Both the position numbers and the translations under genes were made by a program. Source: Nemertoderma westbladi (Eukaryota > Xenacoelomorpha > Nemertodermatida > Nemertodermatidae). Taken from it: 64,000 nucleotides of DNA. This document shows positions 36,968-47,630 of the stretch, piece by piece (positions within the stretch are counted from its first letter, which is position 1; each line of letters starts with the position of its first letter). The DNA lies in the NCBI GenBank assembly GCA_032718475.1, contig JAUCBJ010000866.1:1-64000 (forward strand), in the 5' to 3' direction. A model generated the notes under the pieces. The model searched no databases. It saw only the letters and a program-made list of their open reading frames with translations, and was not told where the DNA came from.

Positions 36968-37399
36968 CATCATATTTTGCTTGGTAGACCAAACCCCAAT
37001 CTACCTCCAGTTCTGGTTGACGATTCAGACATAAGTTCTCGTCGTCGTTGGCGCGCTACTCAGGCCTTGACTAATCAGTTCTGGTCCCGTTGGATGAGAG
37101 AGTATGTCCCGTCTCTGATTGAGAATAGGAAGTGGTTAAAGTCCCGCCGTAGCTTGTGTAAGAATGACATTGTGCTTGTCATTTTCTCTGACACACCGCG
37201 CGGTCATTGGCCCTTGGGTCGTGTTCTAGAGACCTTTCCCGGACGTGATGGAATCGTCCGGACCGTGCGTGTGCTCGTGCGTGGTAAAGAATATACCCGT
37301 CCAGCTGTGAAAGTGTGCCTGTTGGAAGAGGCAGGCGAGGTGGGCCACTTTGAAACTGAAAGTAAATGTAACTCTACTGTCGAGAGTTAGGGCCGGCGA
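36968..37399 (+). pseudogene. pol: Duplicate 3' end of BEL/Pao pol (integrase C-terminus)
   Basis: The sequence appears identical to 44421-44852, offset exactly 7453 bp. It is open for 137 codons from 36977 to the stop at 37388-37390. It is the integrase tail (LGRPNPNLPPVLVDDSD; RGHWPLGRVLETFPGRDG) of a second element unit otherwise lost. It cannot be functional alone. Confidence 0.93.
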
Positions 37400-37859
37400 T
37401 GTTACAAACTGCCCTTAAATCCTGCTGGTTATCGCTTGGTAGTTTAGCCCATCGTTACACTAGCTTAGGTATATTAGTGCAATACATACCGTTTATGTTA
37501 CACTGCTTCCCTGTAGGAAGGTTGCCCCATGGCCCTGCTTTCTGTATCTGCCAATAGGATTTGAGTTGGTTTTGATTTTGACCTATCACAGATCTACTGA
37601 ACTGATTTTCCTATCTGTATGCTCATTCTCTGTGATAGATGAAATCATTCATAAAATAAGGGTAGCTGGTATTCTTGTATTGTTATTCTTAGTAGAACCG
37701 ATCTGGAGATACCCTATGTACTGATGTAAAACTTATTTCAATATACGTAACTTAACAATAATTATATCTCCGTCTTTTCAAGATTAAATAGGCCTAATGA
37801 AATAACGATCCCGACAAAACTCGAAACCACAACGCCAATTCCAAATTCTGTGGTTTACA
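37400..37859 (+). repeat. BEL/Pao LTR, left (460 bp)
   Basis: Starts TGTTACAAACTGCCC and ends GTGGTTTACA (TG...CA). It matches 44853-45319 apart from a 7-bp shorter ATATACGTAACTTAAC segment and about four base changes. It serves as the shared LTR between the lost and the retained unit. Confidence 0.93.
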
Positions 37860-37862
37860 TTC

Positions 37863-37880
37863 TGGTTCCGATGCCGGGAA
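37863..37880 (+). promoter_or_regulatory. Primer-binding site of the BEL/Pao element
   Basis: TGGTTCCGATGCCGGGAA lies three bases after the left LTR. It begins TGG, complementary to a tRNA CCA end, and the rest fits a T-stem/acceptor end. The donor tRNA was not identified. Confidence 0.6.
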
Positions 37881-37963
37881 ACCTGGTCTAAAGGTTTCCA
37901 CGTCACAGATTATCCTTACCCTCGGAGTATCCACAATCCATCGCTGGACAGTTCAACTATCCG

Positions 37964-39738
37964 TTGCCTTCTCTCGATATGTCGGACGCGGAGTCTGACA
38001 TCGTTAGTGGAGCCACGTCGGGTGGTCTCCCCGCCAAAGGGAATGGTTCGCTTCATGGTAGTCTGAGCTCTCCTCGACTCGGCGATGGAACTCCGACATC
38101 CGATGGTGAGGATAAATCTCGACTTGAACCCTTGGAATCCCGACCCGGTTCGAGTGATACCGGTACGCGTTTCGAGGGTTTCGATACCGCGGACCTAGAG
38201 GAGGACTCTGATATTGCGTTCTATCCTGCGGATGATTTAGAGGCTAGCCCTGCAGTTACCGACAGCCAGCGACCCATCCGGTTGAAAGACGCGAAGATTA
38301 CTCGAGCCAATACCAAGCGGAGGCTCACTTGTTTGGCTGCCAAGCTTCATTCTCTCGTCGATTCCCGTGGCAGTCGCACCTTAATCCAGGGCTTCCTAGG
38401 GGAACTCAACGAGGACTTTGACGACTGTGTTCGATCTCACAGTAAGTGTCTTCAGTATCTGGATCCCGGAACCGATTCTAAGTCTAAAGCCATAGAGGAG
38501 GAATGGTTGGCTGCCGTCCGCGAGGGTTATCGGCGCTGTCGGAGTGAAGCTGAAAGTTACCTCGCCTCCCGGAGAGGCGAACCTTCTTCAGCTGGTGGAA
38601 GTAAATCCAAGCTGCCAAGGTACCCTCCTCGCGATCCCCGGGAGGTGGTATTAACTCCTCGAAGCGGCAACTGGAAGAGAAAAGATTAAAACTCCAGCAG
38701 TTCGAAAGGGATCGGGAGCTTCGCGAGAAGGAGCTAGCGCTCAACAATAGGAAGCAGCTCCGTCGCCTCCAGAACGAGGTGGAGCTGCTCGAGTTGTCTG
38801 TTCGCACCGAGGAAATAGAAAACAGGGAGGCCGGAGTTGCGAACCTCAGGGAACGGGTTCTCGCTGATTTCCTTGAGGATGAGGACTCCAACCGGGCCGG
38901 CGGGGTCCAACCGGTTCCCAATTATCCTCTCGCATCCAGGAGATCGAATCCTTTCCCAGGTCTTCCGTTATCCGATCCAGTGACACAGCTCACGGTTGAG
39001 TCACCCCGTTACCCGCCTAGTAACGTACCGGTAATTCATGTTTCAGTCAGTTCTGGTACGAGTTCTAATGAAATTACTAGTAATAATATATTACAGAGTT
39101 CGTGTCAATCGTGTCCTATTATTGATACAGTGTTTAAACCGTCTCAATGTAATTCTAGCTTAGCTACTAATACTGTAAGTGATTGTAATATGAATAGAAA
39201 ATCTGGTGTTATATTTAGTATCTCCAGCGGTTCATTTGTGCAGTCATTACCGGTACCGATTATTAGTAGTGAAGAATCTGTCCCGCTTCGTGTACTCAAT
39301 AAGGATACCACCGGTAATAATTTTATAAATATTTCAGTGCCAAACTTTGTAGCTGTAGAACACCCAACCACGGCAACTCTGCCCCGCTTTAACCAGCGAA
39401 CTATTTTTCCATTTGATAGTAATTCAATAAATAATTATAAACCTTTAAGTAACTGTAATAGCACTTGGGCTTTATCTAGCCCTGAGTTTGTACCCCGTGG
39501 ATTTGCCTCGCCTGATTCTAATTTGGTTAGCGGATTGAAGGGAGTGTGTGCCCCTGTGAGTTATATGTATGGTGGTTCTACCAAAGATAGTGTACATTGT
39601 GTGCCATGTACTGCGACTGGTTTGCGTCCTGAGTATGCGTCTGACCCTGTGTGTATCGCCCGAGCGGCCAACCCTTTGGGCGTCCTGAGAGGTGTCCGGG
39701 TCGGCCCATTGTTAACGGGCCGGCTAGTGAGCCAGTAG
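37964..39738 (+). pseudogene. gag: BEL/Pao gag N-terminal region, two frames
   Basis: The frame from 37964 (MPSLDMSDAESDIVSG) encodes an acidic region ending at TAA 38687-38689. A second frame, open from about 38650, continues it as a charged coiled coil (EEKRLKLQQFERDRELREKE, then VELLELSVRTEEIENREAGV) and a serine/asparagine-rich stretch to 39738. BEL elements normally have one long gag-pol frame. Here a frameshift near 38650 and another in the 39651-39738 overlap separate three frames. They could be mutations, sequencing errors or, less likely, programmed shifts. Confidence 0.8.
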
Positions 39739-42700
39739 TGTCGGCCACATATGACCTTCCTTCGTTTTCATCTCGTCCAGTTAATAGATCCAAAGCATCT
39801 GGTTGTGTAGATGATTGGATTGACTCTCCTGACTCCGACGACAGAAGTGACGCGCTTTTTGGTGGTCATGGTCCGATAGATTTGCAGGCTCTATTTAAGG
39901 TACCAATCGATCCATTTGATGGCTCACCCATTAAATGGCCTGGTTTTATTTCATCATTCCATGCTTTAGTGCATGATCGAATTCCAAACCACGCAATTCG
40001 TCTCTCTATTCTTAGGAATTTATTATCCCCTGAGATTCGTAATAGTGTAGCTGCTACTATAGATGACCCTACATTGTATTATGAAACATTGAGAGATATT
40101 CGCAGAATTTATGGTGATAAACATCTCATTGCTTCTAGCCATATTAAACAGCTTTTTTCTGTCCAAAATGTTAACTCAAGCGATTTCGAGTCATTAAAAT
40201 CCTTTTCGCTTAAATTGCATGGCTCAGTATCTGCTTTAGATAAATGTGGATATAAAGATGACCTTTATTCCGCAAATAATTTAAATGTTTTAGTTGACAA
40301 ATTGCCAAACCCGCTACAACATGAGTGGAGCAAAAAAGTAGTTGCAATTCAACCTGGGCGTCCGTCTTTAAAGGATTTTGATGACTGGATTTCGTATAAA
40401 GTTAGTTGTGGTCGTGCTATAGAGTCTACACTTAAAATTAGACCCAGTTCTAATACATCTCAGCCCCAGTTTAAACACAATAATAACCCTAGAATATTGC
40501 GTGAGAAATCTAAAGCAGTAACCCCTAAGTCATCTACATTTTCTCCAACAGTTCTAGCAACGGGGGGAGGACCCTCTAAGCAACTAGAAAGCGAAAAATG
40601 TAGTTGCTGCGAACTGTCCCACACTGTAGAAGATTGTGATAAATTTAAAAAATTATCCCTTGCTGAGCGTGCAGAACTAGTGCGTGAAAAGGGCATGTGC
40701 TTTGTGTGTTTAAAAACTCGGCACCGAGCAGCCGACTGTTCCATAAAGGAACCATGTAAAGCCCCATCTGGGTGTAAGAAAAGGCATCATACATTATTGC
40801 ATGATGCTCCTCCAGTTTACGGTAACTCGAAATCCTCCCGTTTCCGCTCTAAGCATGTCGGATCGACTAGCTGCGACTCTACCCCGTCTACCGTGGCGCT
40901 ACAGATTGTCCCGCTTCGTGTACGATCCTCCGCTGGCAAGGTTGTAGAAACTTTCGCCTTATTGGATCCTGGTAGTCAAATATCAGCTGTCGATCAAAAG
41001 TTAGCCAATGAGCTCGGCCTAAAAGGTAAAGAAACCTCGATTAAAATAGGCACAATCAACTCGGAAGGTAAACCAATAAAGTCTCTGTTAAGCTCCGTGG
41101 AGGTCTTGCCCACAGATGGTGATAGCTCGTTTGAAATATCTGACACCTGGGTATTACCCAAACTTAATATTACACGTCAGCGATTTGATTGGCCAAAAAT
41201 CAAGGGTTTTTGGACTCACTTACGCGATTTGAATTTACCGCGCATTGATTCGGATAAAGTGAGCGTTCTATTGGGTGCTGATGTATTTAATATTATTCGC
41301 CAGTTAGATTATAGGTCTGGTCCACCTGGTTCACCATCTGCTGTTCTTACTAATTTTGGTTGGGCTTGCACCTCGAATGTTCCGCTATTCCCATTGTGTG
41401 ATAGTGAGCGGAGAGATATTTTACATACACATGTAGAAACTACTTCAAGTGCTCGTTCGCTGGTTAATCCAAAGTCCTCAGGTAGTTTGCATGATCTCGT
41501 AGCCGAATTCTGGAGAACAGAATCATTCGGTGTTAACCCTGGTGGTGACCTACCTCTTTCTAAGAAAGATGCCTTGGCTATGGAGATGTTGAGAGACACC
41601 ACTAGTTGCATAGATGGTCGCTATGAGACTGGCCTATTGTGGCGCTCCCCGTCTGTTTATCTCCCTGATAATTACCAGTCTGCTCTTAGGCGTTTAAAGT
41701 CCACTGAGAGACGCTTAAGTCGCAATTCCTCATTAGAAGTACGCTATGACGAGATATTGCGAAGCTACACTGATAAAGGATTCGCAGTTAAAGTTCCACC
41801 AGGAGAGCTAGAGGGCCCCCCTGGTCGTGTTTGGTATTTGCCCCACCACCCAGTAATTAATCCGAATAAACCTAGTAAGATTCGAATAGTATTCGATGCC
41901 TCGGCTCGTTACCATGGTGTTTCCCTAAACGATAAACTCCTCCGTGGCCCGGATTTTCTCGCCAGTTTAGTAGGAGTCTTGTTGCGCTTTCGAGAGAAAC
42001 ATGTGGCGATTTCCGGAGACATTACTGCGATGTACCACCAAGTAGGAGTGCGGCGTGTAGACCAAGATTGTCTTCGCTTTCTCTGGGGTGGTGTTAAGCG
42101 TGATGGCCCGCCTGCGGTTTATAGGATGTTGAGACAGATTTTTGGTGCCATAGACTCCTCGTGCATCTGTTTTTACAATCTCCTTCGTACTGCTGAAGAT
42201 AACAAATCTATATTTCCAGATGTAGCCCCCAGAGTGGCTCTGTGTTTTTATGCTGACAATTATTTCGATTCATGCAATACTGAATCTGAGGCGATTGAGC
42301 GTGTATCTCAGATGAAAGCGCTTCTCTCTTTGGGGGGATGTCATCTTGGGCAGTGGGTCTCATCATCTCGCCAAGTTCTAGGTTATGTCCCTTCTTCTGA
42401 TCTTGCAGACCCTTTGTTGAATCTTGATTTGGACGAATTACCGGTTGAGAGAGCGTTGGGTGTTCAGTGGAACTGTTCGAGTGATTGTTTTGTCTTTGAG
42501 TGCAAAATTTCAGATTCTGATGCGCCCCCTAGCAGGCGGATTGTGCTTGCTAAAGTTGCCTCGCTATTTGACCCATTGGGGCTTATCTCCCCGGTTGTAT
42601 TGGTTGCCAAGGTGCTCCTTCAGGATATATGGAGGCAAGTTACATCTTGGGATACCAAATTGCCTGATAATTTAGTTCTCCGTTGGCAGTCATGGCTCAA

Positions 42701-44843
42701 AGACTTGCCCAATATTGATCAAGTGTCGATCCCTCGTTGTTTATTTAATAATAATACCTTTAATTCCAGCACTCAACTTCACTTATTTTCAGATGCTTCT
42801 GAACTTGGTTTTGGTGCTGTGGCCTACATTCGTACTGTGTATAGTTGTGGAGACATCAGTGTCTCGTTTACTATGTCTAAATCCCGTGTGGCGCCTGTGA
42901 AACAATTGTCCATCCCCAGACTTGAGCTTCAAGGCGCTATAACTTCCGTCCGACTGTCTGGACTTGTACGAAATGAACTAACTATTGAGTTTAATGATGT
43001 TTATTTTTGGGTGGATTCAGTAACTTGTTTGCGTTGGGTATTTTCGCAAAACTGCCGGTTTATGCCATTTGTTGCCCACCGTATTGGTGAGATATTGGAT
43101 ACCGCTGAGCCCCGGCAGTGGCGCTACGTACCTACTGCTGTGAACCCCGCTGATTTCTGTAGCCGTGGTATGAATGCGTCTGATTTGACACCTGATCACC
43201 CGTGGTTTTGTGGTCCCGATTTTTTGAAATTATCTGAGTCCGAGTGGCCTGATTTCCCTGTGGTTGATTTGAGACCTGATCCGGATGATTGTGAAATTAA
43301 AGTCACCTTTACTATAAGCTGTGACGTTATTTGGATATGTGAGTACATAAAACGTTTTTCTAATCTCGCACGATCTCGTATATTCCCCAATTTACAGCGG
43401 TGCATTGCCTGGATTAGCCGTTTTATATTTAATTCTCGCAATAAAGACTGCAGGTCCGGTCCTCTGTCTGTCAGTGAGCTTAACGATTCTTTAACCTTGT
43501 TAATTAAAGCTGTTCAGTCGTGTGAATACCCCAATGAATTAGGAGACCTGCGCTCAGGAAAGGAGTTGTGTTCCAGTAGTTTCTTGTTATCTCTGTCCCC
43601 TTTTCTTGATGAAAATGGTCTGCTTAGAGTTGGGGGCCGTATAAAGTCCGCAGACTTACCATATTCTACTCGTCACCCTATCATTCTTCCACACGACTCA
43701 CACTTGACTAGACTGATTATCTATGATTTGCACGAGTCTATTGTCCATGAGGGTGAGGAATACACTCTAAATGTATATCAACAGCAATACTGGTCGCCCA
43801 GAGGTCGATCCCTTGTACGTAAATTGATCAATAGGTGCACTTTCTGTAGAAAACGTAGAGCCCATCCTGAACCCCCGCTGATGGCCGCTCTCCCCCGCTC
43901 CCGTCTCTCACCCGCCACCTCTCCCTTCCTCAATGTAGGTTTGGATTTCTGTCTTCTTGCCTTCTTTGATTGCCTTCTAGGCACCTGTCTATTAACTCGT
44001 GCGGTTCACTTAGAAGTAACCCATTCGTTATATACTGATTCATTTTTATTGGCCTTCCGTCATCTGATTGCTCGCCGCGGTTCGCCCAGAATTGTCTACA
44101 GTGACAATGGTACGAACCTTGTAGCAGGTGAGAAAGAGCTCCGTGTGTGCCTTAAGGAGCTCAATCAGACAGTAATCTCTGATACTTTGTCTCAAAGAGG
44201 CATCCGTTGGGTTTTCTCCCCTCCTTCTGCACCGCACTTCGGTGGCGTATGGGAGAGACTAGTTAAATCCTCTAAGAAGGCCTTGAGAGCTGTACTCGGA
44301 AATCAGTGTGTAGGAGATGAACTGATGCATTCTGTTATAGTTGAAGTTGAACACTTGCTAAACAGCCGTCCCTTGACCCACGTCAGCGTAGATCCTGACG
44401 AACCTGAAGCTCTAACGCCGCATCATATTTTGCTTGGTAGACCAAACCCCAATCTACCTCCAGTTCTGGTTGACGATTCAGACATAAGTTCTCGTCGTCG
44501 TTGGCGCGCTACTCAGGCCTTGACTAATCAGTTCTGGTCCCGTTGGATGAGAGAGTATGTCCCGTCTCTGATTGAGAATAGGAAGTGGTTAAAGTCCCGC
44601 CGTAGCTTGTGTAAGAATGACATTGTGCTTGTCATTTTCTCTGACACACCGCGCGGTCATTGGCCCTTGGGTCGTGTTCTAGAGACCTTTCCCGGACGTG
44701 ATGGAATCGTCCGGACCGTGCGTGTGCTCGTGCGTGGTAAAGAATATACCCGTCCAGCTGTGAAAGTGTGCCTGTTGGAAGAGGCAGGCGAGGTGGGCCA
44801 CTTTGAAACTGAAAGTAAATGTAACTCTACTGTCGAGAGTTAG
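39651..44843 (+). CDS. pol: BEL/Pao gag-pol polyprotein (1730 residues)
   Basis: Domains in order. Gag DUF1759-like (FDGSPIKWPGF, about residue 88). Two zinc knuckles (CCELSHTVEDC about 318; CFVCLKTRHRAADC about 350). DUF1758 aspartic protease with LLDPGSQ (about 438). Reverse transcriptase (RIVFDASARYHG about 745; GDITAMYHQV about 790). RNase H (FSDASELGFGAV about 1047, PRLELQGA, WVDSV). Integrase with HHCC zinc finger (about 1361-1400) and D, D, E residues in GLDF, YSDNGTN and VWERLV. The RT box is Y867-A-D-N870, where the family has YVDD, so the second catalytic aspartate is asparagine. The segment after the first integrase aspartate looks short. No host function is implied. The frame is otherwise intact. 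Confidence 0.9.
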   Translation: MYRPSGQPFGRPERCPGRPIVNGPASEPVVSATYDLPSFSSRPVNRSKASGCVDDWIDSPDSDDRSDALFGGHGPIDLQALFKVPIDPFDGSPIKWPGFISSFHALVHDRIPNHAIRLSILRNLLSPEIRNSVAATIDDPTLYYETLRDIRRIYGDKHLIASSHIKQLFSVQNVNSSDFESLKSFSLKLHGSVSALDKCGYKDDLYSANNLNVLVDKLPNPLQHEWSKKVVAIQPGRPSLKDFDDWISYKVSCGRAIESTLKIRPSSNTSQPQFKHNNNPRILREKSKAVTPKSSTFSPTVLATGGGPSKQLESEKCSCCELSHTVEDCDKFKKLSLAERAELVREKGMCFVCLKTRHRAADCSIKEPCKAPSGCKKRHHTLLHDAPPVYGNSKSSRFRSKHVGSTSCDSTPSTVALQIVPLRVRSSAGKVVETFALLDPGSQISAVDQKLANELGLKGKETSIKIGTINSEGKPIKSLLSSVEVLPTDGDSSFEISDTWVLPKLNITRQRFDWPKIKGFWTHLRDLNLPRIDSDKVSVLLGADVFNIIRQLDYRSGPPGSPSAVLTNFGWACTSNVPLFPLCDSERRDILHTHVETTSSARSLVNPKSSGSLHDLVAEFWRTESFGVNPGGDLPLSKKDALAMEMLRDTTSCIDGRYETGLLWRSPSVYLPDNYQSALRRLKSTERRLSRNSSLEVRYDEILRSYTDKGFAVKVPPGELEGPPGRVWYLPHHPVINPNKPSKIRIVFDASARYHGVSLNDKLLRGPDFLASLVGVLLRFREKHVAISGDITAMYHQVGVRRVDQDCLRFLWGGVKRDGPPAVYRMLRQIFGAIDSSCICFYNLLRTAEDNKSIFPDVAPRVALCFYADNYFDSCNTESEAIERVSQMKALLSLGGCHLGQWVSSSRQVLGYVPSSDLADPLLNLDLDELPVERALGVQWNCSSDCFVFECKISDSDAPPSRRIVLAKVASLFDPLGLISPVVLVAKVLLQDIWRQVTSWDTKLPDNLVLRWQSWLKDLPNIDQVSIPRCLFNNNTFNSSTQLHLFSDASELGFGAVAYIRTVYSCGDISVSFTMSKSRVAPVKQLSIPRLELQGAITSVRLSGLVRNELTIEFNDVYFWVDSVTCLRWVFSQNCRFMPFVAHRIGEILDTAEPRQWRYVPTAVNPADFCSRGMNASDLTPDHPWFCGPDFLKLSESEWPDFPVVDLRPDPDDCEIKVTFTISCDVIWICEYIKRFSNLARSRIFPNLQRCIAWISRFIFNSRNKDCRSGPLSVSELNDSLTLLIKAVQSCEYPNELGDLRSGKELCSSSFLLSLSPFLDENGLLRVGGRIKSADLPYSTRHPIILPHDSHLTRLIIYDLHESIVHEGEEYTLNVYQQQYWSPRGRSLVRKLINRCTFCRKRRAHPEPPLMAALPRSRLSPATSPFLNVGLDFCLLAFFDCLLGTCLLTRAVHLEVTHSLYTDSFLLAFRHLIARRGSPRIVYSDNGTNLVAGEKELRVCLKELNQTVISDTLSQRGIRWVFSPPSAPHFGGVWERLVKSSKKALRAVLGNQCVGDELMHSVIVEVEHLLNSRPLTHVSVDPDEPEALTPHHILLGRPNPNLPPVLVDDSDISSRRRWRATQALTNQFWSRWMREYVPSLIENRKWLKSRRSLCKNDIVLVIFSDTPRGHWPLGRVLETFPGRDGIVRTVRVLVRGKEYTRPAVKVCLLEEAGEVGHFETESKCNSTVES

Positions 44844-44852
44844 GGCCGGCGA

Positions 44853-45319
44853 TGTTACAAACTGCCCTTAAATCCTGCTGGTTATCGCTTGGTAGTTTAG
44901 CCCATCGTTACACTAGCTTAGGTATATTAGTGCAATACATACCGTTTATGTTACACTGCTTCCCTGTAGGAAGGTTGCCCCATGGCCCTGCTTTCTGTAT
45001 CTGCCAATAGGATTTGAGTTGGTTTTGATTTTGACCTATCACAGATCTACTGAACTGATTTTCCTATCTGTATGTTCATTCTCTGTGGTAGATGAAATCA
45101 TTCATAAAATAAGGGTAGCTGGTATTCTTGTATTGTTATTCTTAGTAGAACCGATCTGGAGATACCCTATGTACTGATGTAAAACTTATTTCAATATACG
45201 TAAAACGTAACTTAACAATAATTATATCTCCGTCTTTTCAAGATTAAATAGGCCTAATGAAATAACGATCCCGACAAAACTCGAAACCACAACGCCGATT
45301 CCAAATTCTGTGGTTTGCA
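44853..45319 (+). repeat. BEL/Pao LTR, right (467 bp)
   Basis: Starts TGTTACAAACTG and ends GTGGTTTGCA, with the 7-bp longer ATATACGTAAAACGTAAC segment. It is followed directly by the GGTGA target duplication and the 39-bp array. Confidence 0.93.
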
Positions 45320-46226
45320 GGTGAAGGAGACTCAGTGTAGCATCGGTTAGTTGAGGGGGTGAAGGGGACTCAGTGTAGCATCGGTTGTTGAGGGGTGAAG
45401 GGGACTCAGTGTAGAATCGGTTAGTTGAGGGGGTGAAGATTACTCAGTGTAGCATCGGTTAGTTGAGGGGGTGAAGGTTACTCAGTGTAGCATCGGTTGT
45501 TGAGGGGTGAAGTGGACTCAGTGTAGAATCGGTTAGTTGAGGGGGTGAAGATTACTCAGTGTAGCATCGGTTAGTTGAGGGGGTGAAGGTTACTCAGTGT
45601 AGCATCGGTTGTTGAGGGGGTGAAGGAGACTCAGTGTAGAATCGGTTAGTTGAGGGGGTGAAGGTTACTCAGTGTAGCGTCGGTTAGTTGAGGGGGTGAA
45701 GGGGACTCAGTGTAGAATCGGTTAGTTGAGGGGGTGAAGGGGACTCAGTGTAGAATCGGTTAGTTGAGGGGGTGAAGGTTACTCAGTGTAGCATCGGTTA
45801 GTTGGGATGGGTGAAGGAGACTCAGTGTAGCATCGGTTAGTTGAGGGGGTGAAGGAGACTCAGTGTAGAATCGGTTAGTTGAGGGGGTGAAGATTACTCA
45901 GTGTAGCATCGGTTAGTTGGGATGGGTGAAGGATACTCAGTGTAGCATCGGTTAGTTGGGAGGGGTGTAGGAGACTCAGTGTAGAATCGGTTAGTTGGAA
46001 GGGGTGAAGGAGACTCAGTGTAGCATCGGTTAGTTGGGAGGGGTGTAGGAGACTCAGTGTAGCATCGGTTAGTTGGAAGGGGTGAAGGTTACTCAGTGTA
46101 GCATCGGTTGTTGAGGGGGTGAAGGGGACTCAGTGTAAAATCGGTTAGTTGAGGTGGTGAAGATTACTCAGTGTAGCATCGGTTAGTTGAGGGGGTGAAG
46201 GTTACTCAGTGTAGCATCGGTTGTTG
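45320..46226 (+). repeat. 39-bp splice-site minisatellite, second block
   Basis: Continuation of the same array after the LTR element. It is richer in TTGAGGGGGTG units and TAGAATCGG variants. It ends at the LINE insertion at 46227. Confidence 0.95.
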
Positions 46227-47092
46227 GACTCGAGAAGTCAAGGAAATCCTGCCAAGTACCTAACTGATCTAGACTTTGCTGATGACTTAGGAGTACTCTC
46301 AGAATCATTAGAGGGAGCCCAACGGCTCCTCAGCTCATTAGAACGTGCTGCTTCTAGTGTTGGTCTTTTTATTAACTCCAGAAAGACCAAAATTCTGACA
46401 GTTAACTTTGAAAGTCCTCAGCAAGTCTCTGATCGGATGAGCATAAGCTCAAAGGATGGTATGCTTGAGCACGTGGACGACTTCTGTTACCTGGGATCAT
46501 GGATCCGGAAGTCAGGTGAGGACCTTCGAATACGTAAGGGAAAGGCATGGGCAGCCTTGAATAGGCTTTCCAGGATTTGGAAGTCACCGAGAATTAATCG
46601 GAAACTTAAGGTCCGATTATTTAGAGCAGCAGTAGTTCCAGTACTCCTCTACGGGAGTCCATGCTGGGCTCTAACTGCTGAGGACACCAAATCTCTGGAT
46701 GGCACATTCACAAGAATGCTACGCCGGGTTCATTGTGTCAAGTACAATGCACACATCTCCAACCAGACACTATATAACATTGGAGGTGTCTCATTGGTTC
46801 CCCCAAGCTTGACACTAGAACAAAATCGCCTCCGCTTTGCAGGACATTGCTTTCGCCGTGAGGACCAGCCAGTGCATAATCTTGTACTTTGGCAGCCTCA
46901 TGGTGTGAATAAGCATGGTGGACAGCCCATGACTTTCTTGAGACGCATCTTAAAGGACACTGGCCTTAAAGATGCAGATGATCTAGCAAATGTCATGGGT
47001 GATAGGGAGTTGTGGCGGTGCAATTTTGTTGACAAGCCGGCACAGCATTCTTAAAAATGCAGCTGCAATGCAGCATGCCGATCCTAGTACTA
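46227..47092 (+). mobile_element. 5'-truncated LINE insertion in the 39-bp array, RT C-terminal part open
   Basis: The insert starts GACTCGAGAAGTC and is open to TAA at 47052-47054. It carries the RT catalytic box LDFADDLGVL, then LFINSRKTKILTVNFE, FCYLGSWIRKSG, VVPVLLYGSPCWAL and RLRFAGHCFRREDQPVHN, ending DKPAQHS. Its 3' tail is GCAGCTGCAATGCAGCATGC plus a short TAG/TAC repeat. ATCGGTTGTTG flanks both sides (46216-46226 and 47093 on) as an 11-bp target duplication, though the array could supply it by chance. It lacks the endonuclease and most of the RT, so it is a dead-on-arrival copy. Confidence 0.9.
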
Positions 47093-47630
47093 ATCGGTTG
47101 TTGAGGGGGTGAAGGAGACTCAGTGTAGCATCGGTTGTTGAGGGGGTGAAGGGGACTCAGTGTAGCATCGGTTAGTTGAGGGGGTGAAGATTACTCAGTG
47201 TAGCATCGGTTAGTTGAGGGGGTGAAGGAGACTCAGTGTAGAATCGGTTAGTTGAGGGGTGAAGGTGACTCAGTGTAGCATCGGTTGTTGGTGAAGATTA
47301 CTCAGTGTAGCATCGGTTGTTGAGGGGGTGAAGGAGACTCAGTGTAGCATCGGTTAGTTGAGGGGGTGAAGGAGACTCAGTGTAGAATCGGTTAGTTGAG
47401 GGGTGAAGGTGACTCAGTGTAGCATCGGTTGTTGGTGAAGATTACTCAGTGTAGCATCGGTTAGTTGAGGGGGTGAAGGGGACTCAGTGTAGCATCGGTT
47501 AGTTGAGGGGGTGAAGGAGACTCAGTGTAGAATCGGTTAGTTGAGGGGTGAAGGTGACTCAGTGTAGCATCGGTTGTTGGTGAAGATTACTCAGTGTAGC
47601 ATCGGTTGTTGAGGGGGTGATATAGAATTA
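47093..47630 (+). repeat. 39-bp splice-site minisatellite, third block
   Basis: Same array between the truncated LINE and the 1.9-kb insert. It contains compound units in which CGGTTGTTGGTGAAGATTAC has lost the donor-like GTTAGT. Confidence 0.95.

Larger units (their letters stand above)
36954..45324 (+). mobile_element. BEL/Pao LTR retrotransposon, tandem-derived, inserted in the 39-bp array
   Basis: The order is target duplication GGTGA (36954-36958), four bases TGTT of an LTR start, five T, a 432-bp 3' piece of pol (36968-37399), a complete LTR, internal region, complete LTR, GGTGA (45320-45324). Joining the flanks at one GGTGA copy restores a perfect 39-bp repeat unit. The two full LTRs differ by about four substitutions and one 7-bp indel, so the insertion is young. 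The layout implies two units sharing a middle LTR, the first one largely deleted. The gag reading frame is broken twice. Confidence 0.92.

Noticed and set aside
36977-37390. Independent 137-codon gene
   Set aside because: It appears identical to the end of the BEL/Pao pol frame at 44430-44843 and lies next to an LTR, so it is a duplicated fragment.
38484-38921. Minus-strand 145-codon open frame in the LTR element
   Set aside because: Shadow of the gag coiled-coil coding sequence on the other strand. Serine/arginine-rich translation without family features.
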